NCBI GenBank assembly: GCA_902799705.1
Contig: CADCBP010000001.1
Location: 1-64,000, forward strand
Length of the DNA stretch: 64,000 nt
Direction of reading: 5' to 3'
Origin: an uncultured Bacteroidales bacterium
Lineage (GTDB): Bacteria; Bacteroidota; Bacteroidia; Bacteroidales; Paludibacteraceae
Of this stretch, positions 8,101-15,426 are shown piece by piece. How positions within the stretch are numbered: the first letter of the stretch is position 1; each line of letters opens with the position of its first letter. The notes beneath the pieces are model-generated. The model was not told the origin of the DNA. It ran no database searches and was given only the letters and a program-made list of their open reading frames with translations. The position numbers were made by a program, and so were the translations under genes.

Positions 8101-8299
8101 CAATGATTTGCTGCATCTCGGTTGATGTAAGCGGACAACCGTTCAATGAATCAATGCCGGAGTTGTTCTGAAAGAGATTGTTTGCCCAGTTCTCTATCAG
8201 TTGTTGCTCGGTACAATTCTTCAGAATCTTGTTGCTCCAACCTTTGGTAGTCATAAACGCCACCAAATCGCGCTCAAATTGTAGTTCGCTATCGTACAT
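5180..8299 (-). CDS. hsdR: Type I restriction enzyme R subunit (HsdR)
   Basis: 1039 residues, close to the size of EcoR124I HsdR. The N-terminal PD-(D/E)xK nuclease shows D142 and E156-L-K158. The SF2 translocase follows: Walker A T-T-G-S-G-K-T (296-302), D-E-C-H (404-407), the G-F-T-G-T-P motif, M-L-T-G-Y-D-S, and Q-A-F-S-R-T-N-R (motif VI). The subunit pumps DNA with ATP and cuts unmethylated DNA far from the target site. All key residues are intact, so the enzyme looks functional. It lies 9 bases downstream of the REP-type transposase gene that separates it from hsdS. Confidence 0.97.
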   Translation of the reverse strand: MYDSELQFERDLVAFMTTKGWSNKILKNCTEQQLIENWANNLFQNNSGIDSLNGCPLTSTEMQQIIAQVNTLRTPWALNGFINGKTVNITRDNPNDKLHCGKTVSLSIYDRSQIASGSSVYQIAEQPQFPTAHPLASDRRGDLMLLINGMPVFHIELKRSRVDVSQAVAQIRKYYKEGIFLQGIFSLVQVFVAMNPEETVYFANPGQYDAFSPQYQFHWADFNNEPINDWKSIATHLLSIPMAHQMIGFYTVPDKLAGNLKVMRSYQYYAASAIADRVATCRWEEKDPFGGYIWHTTGSGKTMTSFKSAQLMADSGKADKVVFLMDRIELGTQTALEYRGFKTDLEEVQETEDTSDLIGKLDSPDRQDTLIVTSIQKMSRIVPNNRNSHQLKRINQKRIVIIIDECHRDVFGDMLSTIRASFTHAIFFGFTGTPIHEENKKMMLTTAAVFGNELHRYSIADGIRDENVLKFDPIMKIVFPDDEMRRKVALYKAHAADEQEALADEKKKAVYLQYMNDVPMAGKTEADEGIEDYIPKAQYKEGKYQRAVVEDIRKHFPSLSLGGKYHAIFATSSIDEAFEYYIYLRTFARELKTTCLVDPSIDNEGKGEIKEELLLKILEDYNALYNKSFTMPRYAAFKKDVALRLAHKDLYKGIENNPAQCLDVLVVVNQMLTGYDSHWVNTLYLDKELRNENLIQAFSRTNRLNGPDKPHGTICYYRYPHTMKRNIEQAIRLYSGDKPLGIMMAEQLEVHIQAINAAYTQIQLLFKTAGIKDFSKLPEEKDVQGQFSKLFKELNRHLNAAKVQGFTWNKLQDNIFQTEAEGEHEAVSLSMAIDETAYGALLQRYKEIYRTPREKPTDEITFEVDPYIISINTGAIDTEYMNARFRKYMRTLDNYATKEEQAQALEELHRSFSTLTQEEQDFAELFLHDVQRGQIHVDESKTLRDYLTEYMTRAKNDRIHRFAEAFGLNEDILREIMTNYMPDDIIPPGPFEQLRLSVNKEKAKTWFEQHEGTPIQSFRINMRIDRILRAFIEEGGFEI

Positions 8300-8308
8300 A
8301 TGGGTGTT

Positions 8309-9523
8309 TTATTTTATCGGTGTTATGCCCGAATCCGATTCGGGCGTAAGAGAATAAAAAGCGAGGTTTCCACCACCTCCCGAATTGAGGATATCGCTGT
8401 ATGTTTTCTTTGGTTCCCCCGAATCGATGGTTCCGTTTTGTGTTTTCTTTTGTTCCCCCGAATCGGATTCGGGGTTAAGGGAAGAAAGGGCGCATATCTC
8501 CTCCGCCATCTGATTCATCGCCACGCACTCTGCGCGCGTTACATGGCGCTTGGAGGGATCATACTTCCACGGCGAGAGTATCAGTACGCGCCCGGCGGCG
8601 ACGGAGTCAAACAAGCCGTCGCTTGGCTTGTAATAATCGCGGAAGCCATTATCCGCGATATAGATGATGGGATGTTCTTCCGCCAGAAGAACCACCATCA
8701 CCTCTTTCTCCTTATCGGAGATGAACGGCGAGACCATCACGGCTCCCTGACGTGCTGCCAGCACACAGCCGTTCATGTAGTTGCGCAAGCGTGTATTATC
8801 GCCATGCATCGCCTCGTCAATCATCGTCCGCCGCACATGAACGGGCGCATATTTTGTTGCCTGCAACAATGCGGCATTACCGATGCCGCGGTACTTCCGT
8901 CCGGCTATCTCGATGTCCTCTTGCACGCGGAAGAAGCCCGGTTTCAAACGCTTGGTAGCTAACCGCTGCGGATTCATATCTATATAGCGGATGGTCGTTG
9001 GCAGCTGCCGCCGTTGCCCCATCGGGCGGATGAAGGGCATCTCGGTAAAGACAGGCGGGAGAGCGGCGTAAGCCGCATCGGGTATCTGCCCTCGCAGATG
9101 CTCGGCTATCTCATATAATTTCTTTCCTTCCCCCGAATCGGATTCGGGTTTAATAGAAGAAAGATAGGAATACGCCCGGCATGCTTTCTTGACGCCTTGC
9201 CAGAAACCGCGCACCGCGGATTCAATGCCACGGGGCATAGCCTTGCGGACATACCAGACGGCATGAAGGTGGTCGGGCATAAGGCAATAATGGAGAATCT
9301 GTATCTCGGGATAATAGGCAGCATTGGCAATCTGATAATCCAGAACCGCCCGCCCCAAATCGCTATAATCCACCCTTGCTTGGGCGGGATCGTTTTCGGG
9401 GATAACAAGCGAGCCCAACAAAGGCTCACGCGACGGTATCGTCAGTGTGATATGGTATAGCCCGGCTCCCTTCCATGCTTTGCCCGGCTCCTGCGGTTGC
9501 CATATGTCATGTTCGGAGGACAT
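8309..9523 (-). CDS. REP-associated tyrosine transposase-like protein (Y1/HUH) inside the hsd operon
   Basis: 404 residues. The N-terminal 200 form a Y1 transposase domain of the TnpA-REP type: Y-H-I-T-L-T, the HUH pair in P-D-H-L-H-A-V-W-Y (H85, H87), a helix near 105-120 with candidate catalytic Tyr118, and Y-I-D-M-N-P. Such proteins cut single-stranded DNA at palindromic REP elements and are usually single-copy. It starts one base after the hsdS stop and ends 9 bases before hsdR. Oddly, perfect palindromes of the CCCGAATCsGATTCGGG kind sit in its own reading frame at three places and code for repeated P-E-S-D-S-G peptides (residues about 126-131, and twice in the C-terminal tail). Confidence 0.85.
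   Translation of the reverse strand: MSSEHDIWQPQEPGKAWKGAGLYHITLTIPSREPLLGSLVIPENDPAQARVDYSDLGRAVLDYQIANAAYYPEIQILHYCLMPDHLHAVWYVRKAMPRGIESAVRGFWQGVKKACRAYSYLSSIKPESDSGEGKKLYEIAEHLRGQIPDAAYAALPPVFTEMPFIRPMGQRRQLPTTIRYIDMNPQRLATKRLKPGFFRVQEDIEIAGRKYRGIGNAALLQATKYAPVHVRRTMIDEAMHGDNTRLRNYMNGCVLAARQGAVMVSPFISDKEKEVMVVLLAEEHPIIYIADNGFRDYYKPSDGLFDSVAAGRVLILSPWKYDPSKRHVTRAECVAMNQMAEEICALSSLNPESDSGEQKKTQNGTIDSGEPKKTYSDILNSGGGGNLAFYSLTPESDSGITPIK
8328..8344. repeat. REP-like palindrome 1 inside the transposase gene
   Basis: CCCGAATC-C-GATTCGGG, perfect 8-base arms around one base. It codes in frame for part of the C-terminal T-P-E-S-D-S-G of the transposase, just before its stop codon. Confidence 0.85.
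8456..8474. repeat. REP-like palindrome 2 inside the transposase gene
   Basis: CCCCGAATC-G-GATTCGGGG, perfect 9-base arms. It codes for N-P-E-S-D-S-G-E, followed by Q-K-K-T. A half-copy lies at about 8416-8430 (CCCCCGAATCGATGG), coding for I-D-S-G-E-P-K-K-T, so this tail looks like a small tandem array. Confidence 0.85.
9134..9150. repeat. REP-like palindrome 3 inside the transposase gene
   Basis: CCCGAATC-G-GATTCGGG, perfect 8-base arms. It codes for K-P-E-S-D-S-G-E right after the helix that holds the candidate catalytic tyrosine. Flanks resemble copy 2: A/T-rich on one side, GGGGAA-AAAG-type on the other. Confidence 0.85.
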
Positions 9524-10717
9524 TTACTCATTTACAAACATTTGTTCCAATAATGCCTGCTTTGTATGTTTAAATAAAGTTAATTGCCTTTCACGGAGGG
9601 AAAGAAGATTGTCTATTTTTGCAAAAAGGGAACCGATCTTCCGTTGTTCGTCTTCAATAGGAACAAACAGCCTAATTCTTTCGAAAGTAGGATACTTTAA
9701 ATTCCATGTATCCGAAGTTAATCCCTGTGAATTAATGCGGAACTCGTGAAGCAATAGATTAGTCTTAAAATAATATGCATAAAACACGCTATCTTGATTT
9801 TGTTGTGGCATCGCAATTGTGTATGCAGGGCTAACGATACCTGAGTATTGAGACACGCCGCAAGCACCTTGCCACATTCGCATAGTATTATATGCAATAT
9901 CCCCTACTTTAACCACTTTATATTTATTCAAATCTCCAGTAGCAAATGTACGCTCCATTTCTATAGCACGACGAATGCCTGAATTAATGGTGACAGATAA
10001 TAATTCTCCATCTCCAGACCGTTCATCCCGTTCTTTGAATGCATCACCGATATTTTTTTCTTCCCACTCATCTGTGAAACCTTTGAATCGGATAGACGGA
10101 GTTGTTTGCCCGTCTTGCGGGAACATGCGTTCCAATAATGCCCGCTTGATATTTTTTAGTTTCTCTAATTCTTTTTCACGCTGTGAGATAGTAGTTGTAA
10201 GATCAATAATGACCTGTGAAATGGCTTTTTGCTCATCAGGTTTTGGCATTTTGACGGAAATATTAAGAAACTCGTCCTCATGAATTTTCCATTGACCATA
10301 AACTACACCTTGACGACAGCGCACCATTTCGTGAATAACATCAGGCATTGCTAAACGAACACCAAGATAATATGGATTATTATCACCTTTCGGAGCGAAT
10401 ATGCTATAGACAGGAGAAATAGAAGCATTGCCATAGAAGTTCATACCGATAGAACCAGCCTCCAAGTTATTGGAACTGTAGATGAAATCTCCGTACGATG
10501 TTCTTTTATATGGCTTATTTACAGCATCCTTAATAAGAGCACTTCTATCATACCTATCTCCTTTAGACACGATACCTTTATTAGCCACGAAAGCCATTAA
10601 AGGATAGGCGTCATTTTGAGGAGCCATGTCTATTCGCTCTAAAAGCAAATCAGAGATTTTCTTCTCTTTCCACTCCTCGGTAAAGCCCTTGAAACGTATT
10701 TTCGGTTGTTTAGCCAT
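9524..10717 (-). CDS. hsdS: Type I restriction enzyme specificity subunit (HsdS)
   Basis: 397 residues with two target-recognition domains. Each opens with the same conserved lead (I-R-F-K-G-F-T-E/D-E-W at residues 7-16 and again near 209-218), and each is followed by a coiled-coil spacer (I-S-Q-R-E-K-E-L-E-K-L-K; L-S-L-R-E-R-Q-L-T-L-F-K). Each domain reads one half of a split DNA target. The near-identical leads can recombine and swap domains. The gene overlaps the hsdM stop by 1 base and touches the transposase start. No inverted spare hsdS domains are seen nearby. Confidence 0.95.
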   Translation of the reverse strand: MAKQPKIRFKGFTEEWKEKKISDLLLERIDMAPQNDAYPLMAFVANKGIVSKGDRYDRSALIKDAVNKPYKRTSYGDFIYSSNNLEAGSIGMNFYGNASISPVYSIFAPKGDNNPYYLGVRLAMPDVIHEMVRCRQGVVYGQWKIHEDEFLNISVKMPKPDEQKAISQVIIDLTTTISQREKELEKLKNIKRALLERMFPQDGQTTPSIRFKGFTDEWEEKNIGDAFKERDERSGDGELLSVTINSGIRRAIEMERTFATGDLNKYKVVKVGDIAYNTMRMWQGACGVSQYSGIVSPAYTIAMPQQNQDSVFYAYYFKTNLLLHEFRINSQGLTSDTWNLKYPTFERIRLFVPIEDEQRKIGSLFAKIDNLLSLRERQLTLFKHTKQALLEQMFVNE

Positions 10718-13299
10718 TATTTCAAAAGTTTTTGGAGTTCTTGGATAGCCTGCATATCGGCGTCGTCTCCTGTCAGTTCGCCTAATAACCCTGCCAGTTC
10801 TTTCTCGGCTTTCTCTATCTGTTGCCCTACGCTCAAAAGCGTATCGGAATAGCGCTTGATAAGTTGGTTAACCTCTTTTTCGACAGCATTGAGCAGTTCC
10901 TCCGGTAGCGCAAAGACTTTTGTGCAAAGCGGTTTAATCCATTTTTCGCGCAGAAGTGCATAGGCTTCCTCGTCTGTCAGTTGCTCTATGCGTTGGCAGG
11001 TAAGATCAATAAGTGCCGTTTCAAGGGCTTTGAGTTCTTTGCTCGTCTCTTTCTGCTTACTGATCAGGCGTTGCAGTTCCATTAGTTCCGTGTCCTTCAA
11101 ATCCGGGTCTTTCTGCATTGCCTTCACATCCGCTGCAAGTAGTTTAGCGTCGAACTTTTCTGTCTCGGCATCAATATATTTCTCGCGGTTCTCGTCGTTT
11201 AGTTCGCGCAGTTTATCATCTATATCGCTTGTCAGTTCCTCTATTTGCAGTTGCAGGCTTGCTTTGTGCTCCAGTTCATTCGACAGGAAGAGTTGTTGTA
11301 CCAGTTCAAACGGCATAATACGACCTCGCCAACCGTCCTGTATCTCCACTTCTGTCTCCACTCCTGTATCTTTGTCTTTCTTCTTTTTGAGTACCATGTT
11401 CGGCTCTATCTCTCGCACACTTTTCCATCCTTCTGTTTGCAGGATTTCAAGGTCGGAAGCAATCGTTTGCCATGAGTCATCCAATAACTGATAGACATCA
11501 TACGGATTGAAAACAGGATGCTTGCCAAGCCGTCCGAACAGTTCCGCAGAAATAATATCTTCCTCTTGATTAGTCGGGATAGTGGCGATTGATTGCAGCA
11601 GTTCTTTATTGAGATAATCCACCAATCCATCCATTGTGCGGTTATAATCGGTTTTGAGTTGTGCAAAACTCTTGTCTGTCTCAATAAACAAACGAATGCC
11701 AATGGATGAATCATACCCCATACGCGGTTGGCTGTGCGTCGGACTGATACGCTCAAAAATAGAATCACGCAGTGTTGGCAGGTGCTTCCAATAAGGCAAC
11801 GCATCTATTTCCCGATTAGGAATAGCGCCATACATCGTTGCATACAAATCCCAAGTCTCTGCGGCGTCGCTTGAGTCCACATAGCGAGGGATATTCAGGT
11901 TGTAGCCGTTGGCGCGTATTTCCTCACGGCTGACGCGGCGCGAGTATTTATCTATATCCTGCCGCGCTGTATATGTATCCACTATACGGCGGATGTCCGA
12001 AGCACGGAGTTTGTTCTTCTTGCCGGATTTGATGAAGCCCTTGCTTGCATCTATAAACAGCACATCATCCCTGTCGCGTTTCTGGCGAAGCACCATAATA
12101 ATGGTAGCGATTCCTGTTCCGAAGAACACATCCGCCGGCAAACCGATAATCGCATCTATGTGATTGTTCTCAATCAGATTCTTGCGGATTACTCCTTCCG
12201 CCTCGTCTTTGGCAGGGTCACCACGGAAAAGAACTCCGTGCGGCAGAACGATTGTCATAATACCGTCCGGCTTGAGGTGGTACAAATCATGCAGCAAGAA
12301 CGCATAATCGGCTTTGCCTTTTGGGGCTACGCCGTAACGGTAACGCGGATCCAATTCTTTGTTATTGGGATTCCACGCTTGCGAATAAGGCGGATTGCTA
12401 ACTACAGCATCCAGATATAAAGTCGGTGCACCCGTGCGCTCGTCTTTCGGCCAATCTTCCTCTAAGGTGTCTGCGTTCCTCACCTCGATATTTCCGGGCT
12501 TGATACCACGCATAACCAGATTCATCCGCGTCAGGTTATAGGTGGCAGATTTCAGTTCTTGCGCATAGTAATGCACACTATCTCTGTTGGTGGTGTGCTT
12601 GCTGATGGCACGCCCGATATTAAGCAGCAACGAACCGGAACCGCTTGTCGGGTCATATATGGATATGGTCTTGCGGTCATGCAAATGGCTGGCTACAATC
12701 TCGGACATCAACAGGCTCACTTCGTGCGGCGTGTAAAACTCACCCGCTTTCTTGCCTGCGTTGGCTGCAAACTGACCAATAAGATACTCATAGATAAAAC
12801 CCAATACATCATATCCTTGCCGGTCATCCGTCGGAATATCTTTGATAAGCGAGAGTAAATCCAAAATAGCTTTTGATTGCTGGGCAGCCGTAGAGCCTAA
12901 TTTGGTCAATCCGGCGCTGAGGGATGAGAAAATACCTTCAAACAGTTTCTTATAATTCTCATTGATAAGACGCTCAAACGCACTTAACGCCTTCGTGACA
13001 TTCTCCACTCCAAAATCGGCATTGGGTTTAAGCCATGTGGAAAAGAGGTTGTTATAAGCTATAAAATAACCTAAGTTCGTTTGGCAGAACTGCACGATTT
13101 CTTCGTCCCGTTCCTCCACTTGCACCAATTCGGCTTGCGTCATACCGCCCTCGGAAAGCATGAACGCTTCTTCCTTATCGGAAAGATATTTATAGAAGAT
13201 AAAACCGAGGATATAATCCTTGTACTCACTGGCTTCTATTTTAGAACGCATTTTATTCGCCGAAGCCCAGATGCGCGCTGCTAATTGTTGTTTATTCAT
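10717..13299 (-). CDS. hsdM: Type I restriction enzyme methyltransferase subunit (HsdM)
   Basis: 860 residues, longer than the roughly 500-550 of classical HsdM because of a C-terminal extension. The N-terminal HsdM helical domain leads into the N6-adenine methylase core: S-adenosylmethionine motif D-P-T-S-G-S-G (216-222) and catalytic N-P-P-Y (302-305). The last 250 residues are rich in charged heptads (coiled coil), typical of the long Bacteroidota HsdM proteins. With HsdS it methylates the target adenine and protects host DNA. It is first of the three hsd genes and overlaps hsdS by 1 base. Confidence 0.96.
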   Translation of the reverse strand: MNKQQLAARIWASANKMRSKIEASEYKDYILGFIFYKYLSDKEEAFMLSEGGMTQAELVQVEERDEEIVQFCQTNLGYFIAYNNLFSTWLKPNADFGVENVTKALSAFERLINENYKKLFEGIFSSLSAGLTKLGSTAAQQSKAILDLLSLIKDIPTDDRQGYDVLGFIYEYLIGQFAANAGKKAGEFYTPHEVSLLMSEIVASHLHDRKTISIYDPTSGSGSLLLNIGRAISKHTTNRDSVHYYAQELKSATYNLTRMNLVMRGIKPGNIEVRNADTLEEDWPKDERTGAPTLYLDAVVSNPPYSQAWNPNNKELDPRYRYGVAPKGKADYAFLLHDLYHLKPDGIMTIVLPHGVLFRGDPAKDEAEGVIRKNLIENNHIDAIIGLPADVFFGTGIATIIMVLRQKRDRDDVLFIDASKGFIKSGKKNKLRASDIRRIVDTYTARQDIDKYSRRVSREEIRANGYNLNIPRYVDSSDAAETWDLYATMYGAIPNREIDALPYWKHLPTLRDSIFERISPTHSQPRMGYDSSIGIRLFIETDKSFAQLKTDYNRTMDGLVDYLNKELLQSIATIPTNQEEDIISAELFGRLGKHPVFNPYDVYQLLDDSWQTIASDLEILQTEGWKSVREIEPNMVLKKKKDKDTGVETEVEIQDGWRGRIMPFELVQQLFLSNELEHKASLQLQIEELTSDIDDKLRELNDENREKYIDAETEKFDAKLLAADVKAMQKDPDLKDTELMELQRLISKQKETSKELKALETALIDLTCQRIEQLTDEEAYALLREKWIKPLCTKVFALPEELLNAVEKEVNQLIKRYSDTLLSVGQQIEKAEKELAGLLGELTGDDADMQAIQELQKLLK

Positions 13300-13311
13300 T
13301 GTGGGGTGTTG

Positions 13312-13443
13312 TTAATCTTTCATATTATCATGGTAAAGCCATACAAAGCGACCGAATATAAATGCAATATAGCCGCCCATTGCAATTTCAATCGCAATCA
13401 ATAGAATAGTCAGCCATGTTTTCTTCAATTCAAATATTGCCAA
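13312..13443 (-). CDS. Possible small membrane protein, TTG start
   Basis: Forty-three residues if the TTG at 13443 is used; the frame is open further up inside the previous gene. One hydrophobic helix (W-L-T-I-L-L-I-A-I-E-I-A-M-G-G-Y-I-A-F) and a charged end. The start would overlap the stop of the 99-residue gene, and the stop lies 12 bases before hsdM, so coupled translation is plausible. It could instead be the tail of the 99-residue gene after a frameshift: the two frames together would give a three-helix protein. Confidence 0.4.
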   Translation of the reverse strand: MAIFELKKTWLTILLIAIEIAMGGYIAFIFGRFVWLYHDNMKD

Positions 13444-13729
13444 AAAAAGCAAAACCGATGCAAAGGAAAATGGATATAACAAACATAATCAATACATGTT
13501 TGTTCAGTTGGCGGAACATTGATATAAATTTATTCCAATACTTCCAGTCTGCAATTTGCCGAGGATTAGCTTGTCCTTGTTTGCGCAAATCGGACAAAAA
13601 ATCTGTCTTGGTCTTCTTATTGTCAATCAATGCATATATCACAGTAAACAATGTGAAGAATATGCCCGCTAACCCCATGAATACACTATAGGATGTACTA
13701 TACCAATTATTTATAATGCAATCATTCAT
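13430..13729 (-). CDS. Small two-helix membrane protein upstream of hsdM
   Basis: 99 residues with two membrane helices (about 15-33 and 77-97) joined by a charged loop of some 40 residues holding L-R-K-Q-G-Q-A-N-P-R. The start overlaps the stop of the 316-residue gene by 8 bases, so it belongs to the operon leading into hsdM. No family is recognised. It may encode an accessory membrane component, or have lost its end by frameshift into the following small frame. Confidence 0.55.
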   Translation of the reverse strand: MNDCIINNWYSTSYSVFMGLAGIFFTLFTVIYALIDNKKTKTDFLSDLRKQGQANPRQIADWKYWNKFISMFRQLNKHVLIMFVISIFLCIGFAFFGNI

Positions 13730-14672
13730 GCTGCATCGGTGCTTCGTTACTTAAAAAACGTGCGATTATATCGCCAAGATGATGCTTTACGTTGGGAGCC
13801 TCATGCATTGTAGCCACCTCTTCCGGGTCTAATGCAATCTCATATCCGTTTGTTTCCTCAATAAGCGTTTGTGCCAATACTTGTGCTTCATTGAGTTCAT
13901 ATGTCATTTTAACATTTTCGTTCTTGTTGAATTGCACTGTAATCTTTTTGCTGATTGCATCTTCCGGCTGTTCATTCATCAGTACTAACAATTCTTCATT
14001 AGGTAAATTCTCGTACGTCTTTTTTCTTGTCGTTTTACATGACACTTCGTAATGAGTTAAGGTAGTTTGATCCTGCGGACGATTATCTACAATTACATAA
14101 TTGGCGGTTACTTTGGGGAATGTATGCGTATTGCGTAACTTTTGTCTTGTTGAATCACGTATAACCATTTTAACGGATAATCCTAGAATTTTGGACAAGA
14201 CCGAATATACCGTAGTCTTAATATCCTTATCTTCTTTACTGGGGTCGTTATATACAAAAGCCACCCATCTATTCTCTACAGTGCCATTATCATAATAATG
14301 AATTAACGGATATAGCAATACGTAATTGTAATTACTCCCGATTTTATCTTCCAATGCTATATCTCGTTGTTCTGATGAATTGGGATTTTCAATATACAAA
14401 TCTTTGTTGTTCTTTTTATATTCTTCTATACGTAACAGCAACGCTGGAATCGAATTGTTTGTTCCAAATCCATATCTATCAAAGTGAATGAATTTAATCA
14501 CTTTCTGTTTCAACTTTGTACGCTGTGTTACAGATAGTTTTTCTTCTGGAGCTCTATTATTGTAGGCTTCAATCAGACGCTCTATTCGCTGACACATATC
14601 CGGATAAGAATAGATAGCATCTTCTAAAACAGATGAAATGTAAATCGGTACTTTGATTTTAAGTGTTGCCAT
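13722..14672 (-). CDS. Unrecognised protein, first gene of the hsd operon
   Basis: 316 residues, soluble, with no signal peptide or membrane helix. The N-terminus is helical (V-P-I-Y-I-S-S-V-L-E-D-A-I); the centre has alternating beta-like stretches (N-Y-V-L-L-Y-P-L-I-H-Y-Y and R-W-V-A-F-V-Y-N-D). I see no catalytic signature. A promoter lies 55-85 bases upstream, and the next genes follow with overlaps, so this gene leads a transcript that runs through hsdM, hsdS, the transposase and hsdR. It may be an accessory or regulator of the restriction system. Function unknown. Confidence 0.65.
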   Translation of the reverse strand: MATLKIKVPIYISSVLEDAIYSYPDMCQRIERLIEAYNNRAPEEKLSVTQRTKLKQKVIKFIHFDRYGFGTNNSIPALLLRIEEYKKNNKDLYIENPNSSEQRDIALEDKIGSNYNYVLLYPLIHYYDNGTVENRWVAFVYNDPSKEDKDIKTTVYSVLSKILGLSVKMVIRDSTRQKLRNTHTFPKVTANYVIVDNRPQDQTTLTHYEVSCKTTRKKTYENLPNEELLVLMNEQPEDAISKKITVQFNKNENVKMTYELNEAQVLAQTLIEETNGYEIALDPEEVATMHEAPNVKHHLGDIIARFLSNEAPMQHE

Positions 14673-14726
14673 ATTATATATTATATAGTGTTAATTTTTA
14701 TTTTTTAGCCGCACACAAAATGCGTG

Positions 14727-14757
14727 TAAAGGTTCTAATTTTTGAGGACTTACACAA
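14727..14757 (-). promoter_or_regulatory. Promoter of the hsd operon
   Basis: On the minus strand TTG (14757-14755), 20 bases, then AACCTTTA (14734-14727), a slightly off-consensus -7. The sequence after it resembles the stretch after the DUF1016 promoter at 15464 (CTTT-n-CACGCA, T-run, GTGCGG), so the two promoters look like a diverged duplicate pair. Confidence 0.5.
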
Positions 14758-14935
14758 ATTTTTCTTTATTTTGTTGCGTTTTAAGCGATTTTGTGTCTCC
14801 TCAGTCATCTCCCGCTCATCTCTTGCTCATCGGTCGGTGGATAATTCTTTGGCGGCTGCTAAGGATTTTTGTAATTGGCGCAGAAGAACCTCTTTGGATG
14901 GCAGTTCAAAACTCTTGGTCTCATACTCTTGCTGT

Positions 14936-14962
14936 AATTGTGTCGACAGCGTCGACACAATT
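14936..14962. repeat. 12-base perfect inverted repeat in DUF1016 piece 3
   Basis: AATTGTGTCGAC-AGC-GTCGACACAATT. The matching place in the N-terminal piece (15087-15113) also forms an inverted repeat, AATTGTCGC/GCGACAATT with a 9-base loop, although the protein there differs (S-T-L-S-T versus A-T-V-A-R). The palindromic character is thus kept in two diverged copies. Confidence 0.75.
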
Positions 14963-14976
14963 TGTTGACCATGACA

Positions 14977-15002
14977 ATTTTGACACCAGTGGTGACACAA
15001 TT
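14977..15002. repeat. 26-base direct repeat, copy 1 (copy 2 at 15391-15416)
   Basis: The two 26-base blocks are identical. Both code for I-V-S-P-L-V-S-K in the DUF1016 frame. A second pair, GCTCATCGGTCGGTGGATA, lies at 14825-14843 and 15351-15369. Recombination between such blocks explains the shuffled order. Confidence 0.85.
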
Positions 15003-15426
15003 TGAAAATCGGGAAATGTCTGGGCAAATTGCATCATTCGACGGATGGTTCTCTCTTCAAATCCTTTCGTTCCGTACTCCTCTTGCAATTGTCGCGCCAC
15101 TGTTGCGACAATTTGCTTGCCATACTCAGCACGCTCGTTATTCAGCACATCACGATTGATGCGGTCACCGATATGCCAATACATCGCCGTCAACTCATAA
15201 TTGGCTGTAGCTGCTACGTGGGAACGAGCGGAATCAATTATCTTCCGCAAGTCACCGAGAAGTTCCGCAGGAACTATTTCGGTCGGATTGATTTTCTCTA
15301 TATCTGCCATATATCTTTGTCTTTTCTTTCTTATGGTGTTTTTGTGTCCAGCTCATCGGTCGGTGGATATCACAAAATGAGACCAAGACCATTTTGACAC
15401 CAGTGGTGACACAATTAGTTTGCCAT

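Larger units (their letters stand above)
14825..15426 (-). pseudogene. Scrambled DUF1016 (YhcG-like PD-(D/E)xK nuclease) pseudogene
   Basis: Three pieces of one DUF1016 gene lie in order. Piece 1 (15426-15349): ATG-GCA, then a shifted I-V-S-P-L-V-S-K-W-S-W-S-H-F frame ending S-T-D-R-stop. Piece 2 (15310-14960): a good N-terminal domain, E-K-I-N-P-T-E through F-P-D-F-Q-I-V-S-P-L-V-S-K-L-S-W-S. Piece 3 (about 14970-14825): Q-I-V-S-T-L-S-T-Q-L-Q-Q-E-Y, then the C-terminal E-L-P-S-K-E-V-L-L-R-Q-L-Q and S-T-D-R-stop. The nuclease domain between is missing. Shared blocks (14977-15002 with 15391-15416, and 14825-14843 with 15351-15369) show that repeat-mediated rearrangement made it. DUF1016 genes are common partners of type I restriction operons. 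Confidence 0.75.
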
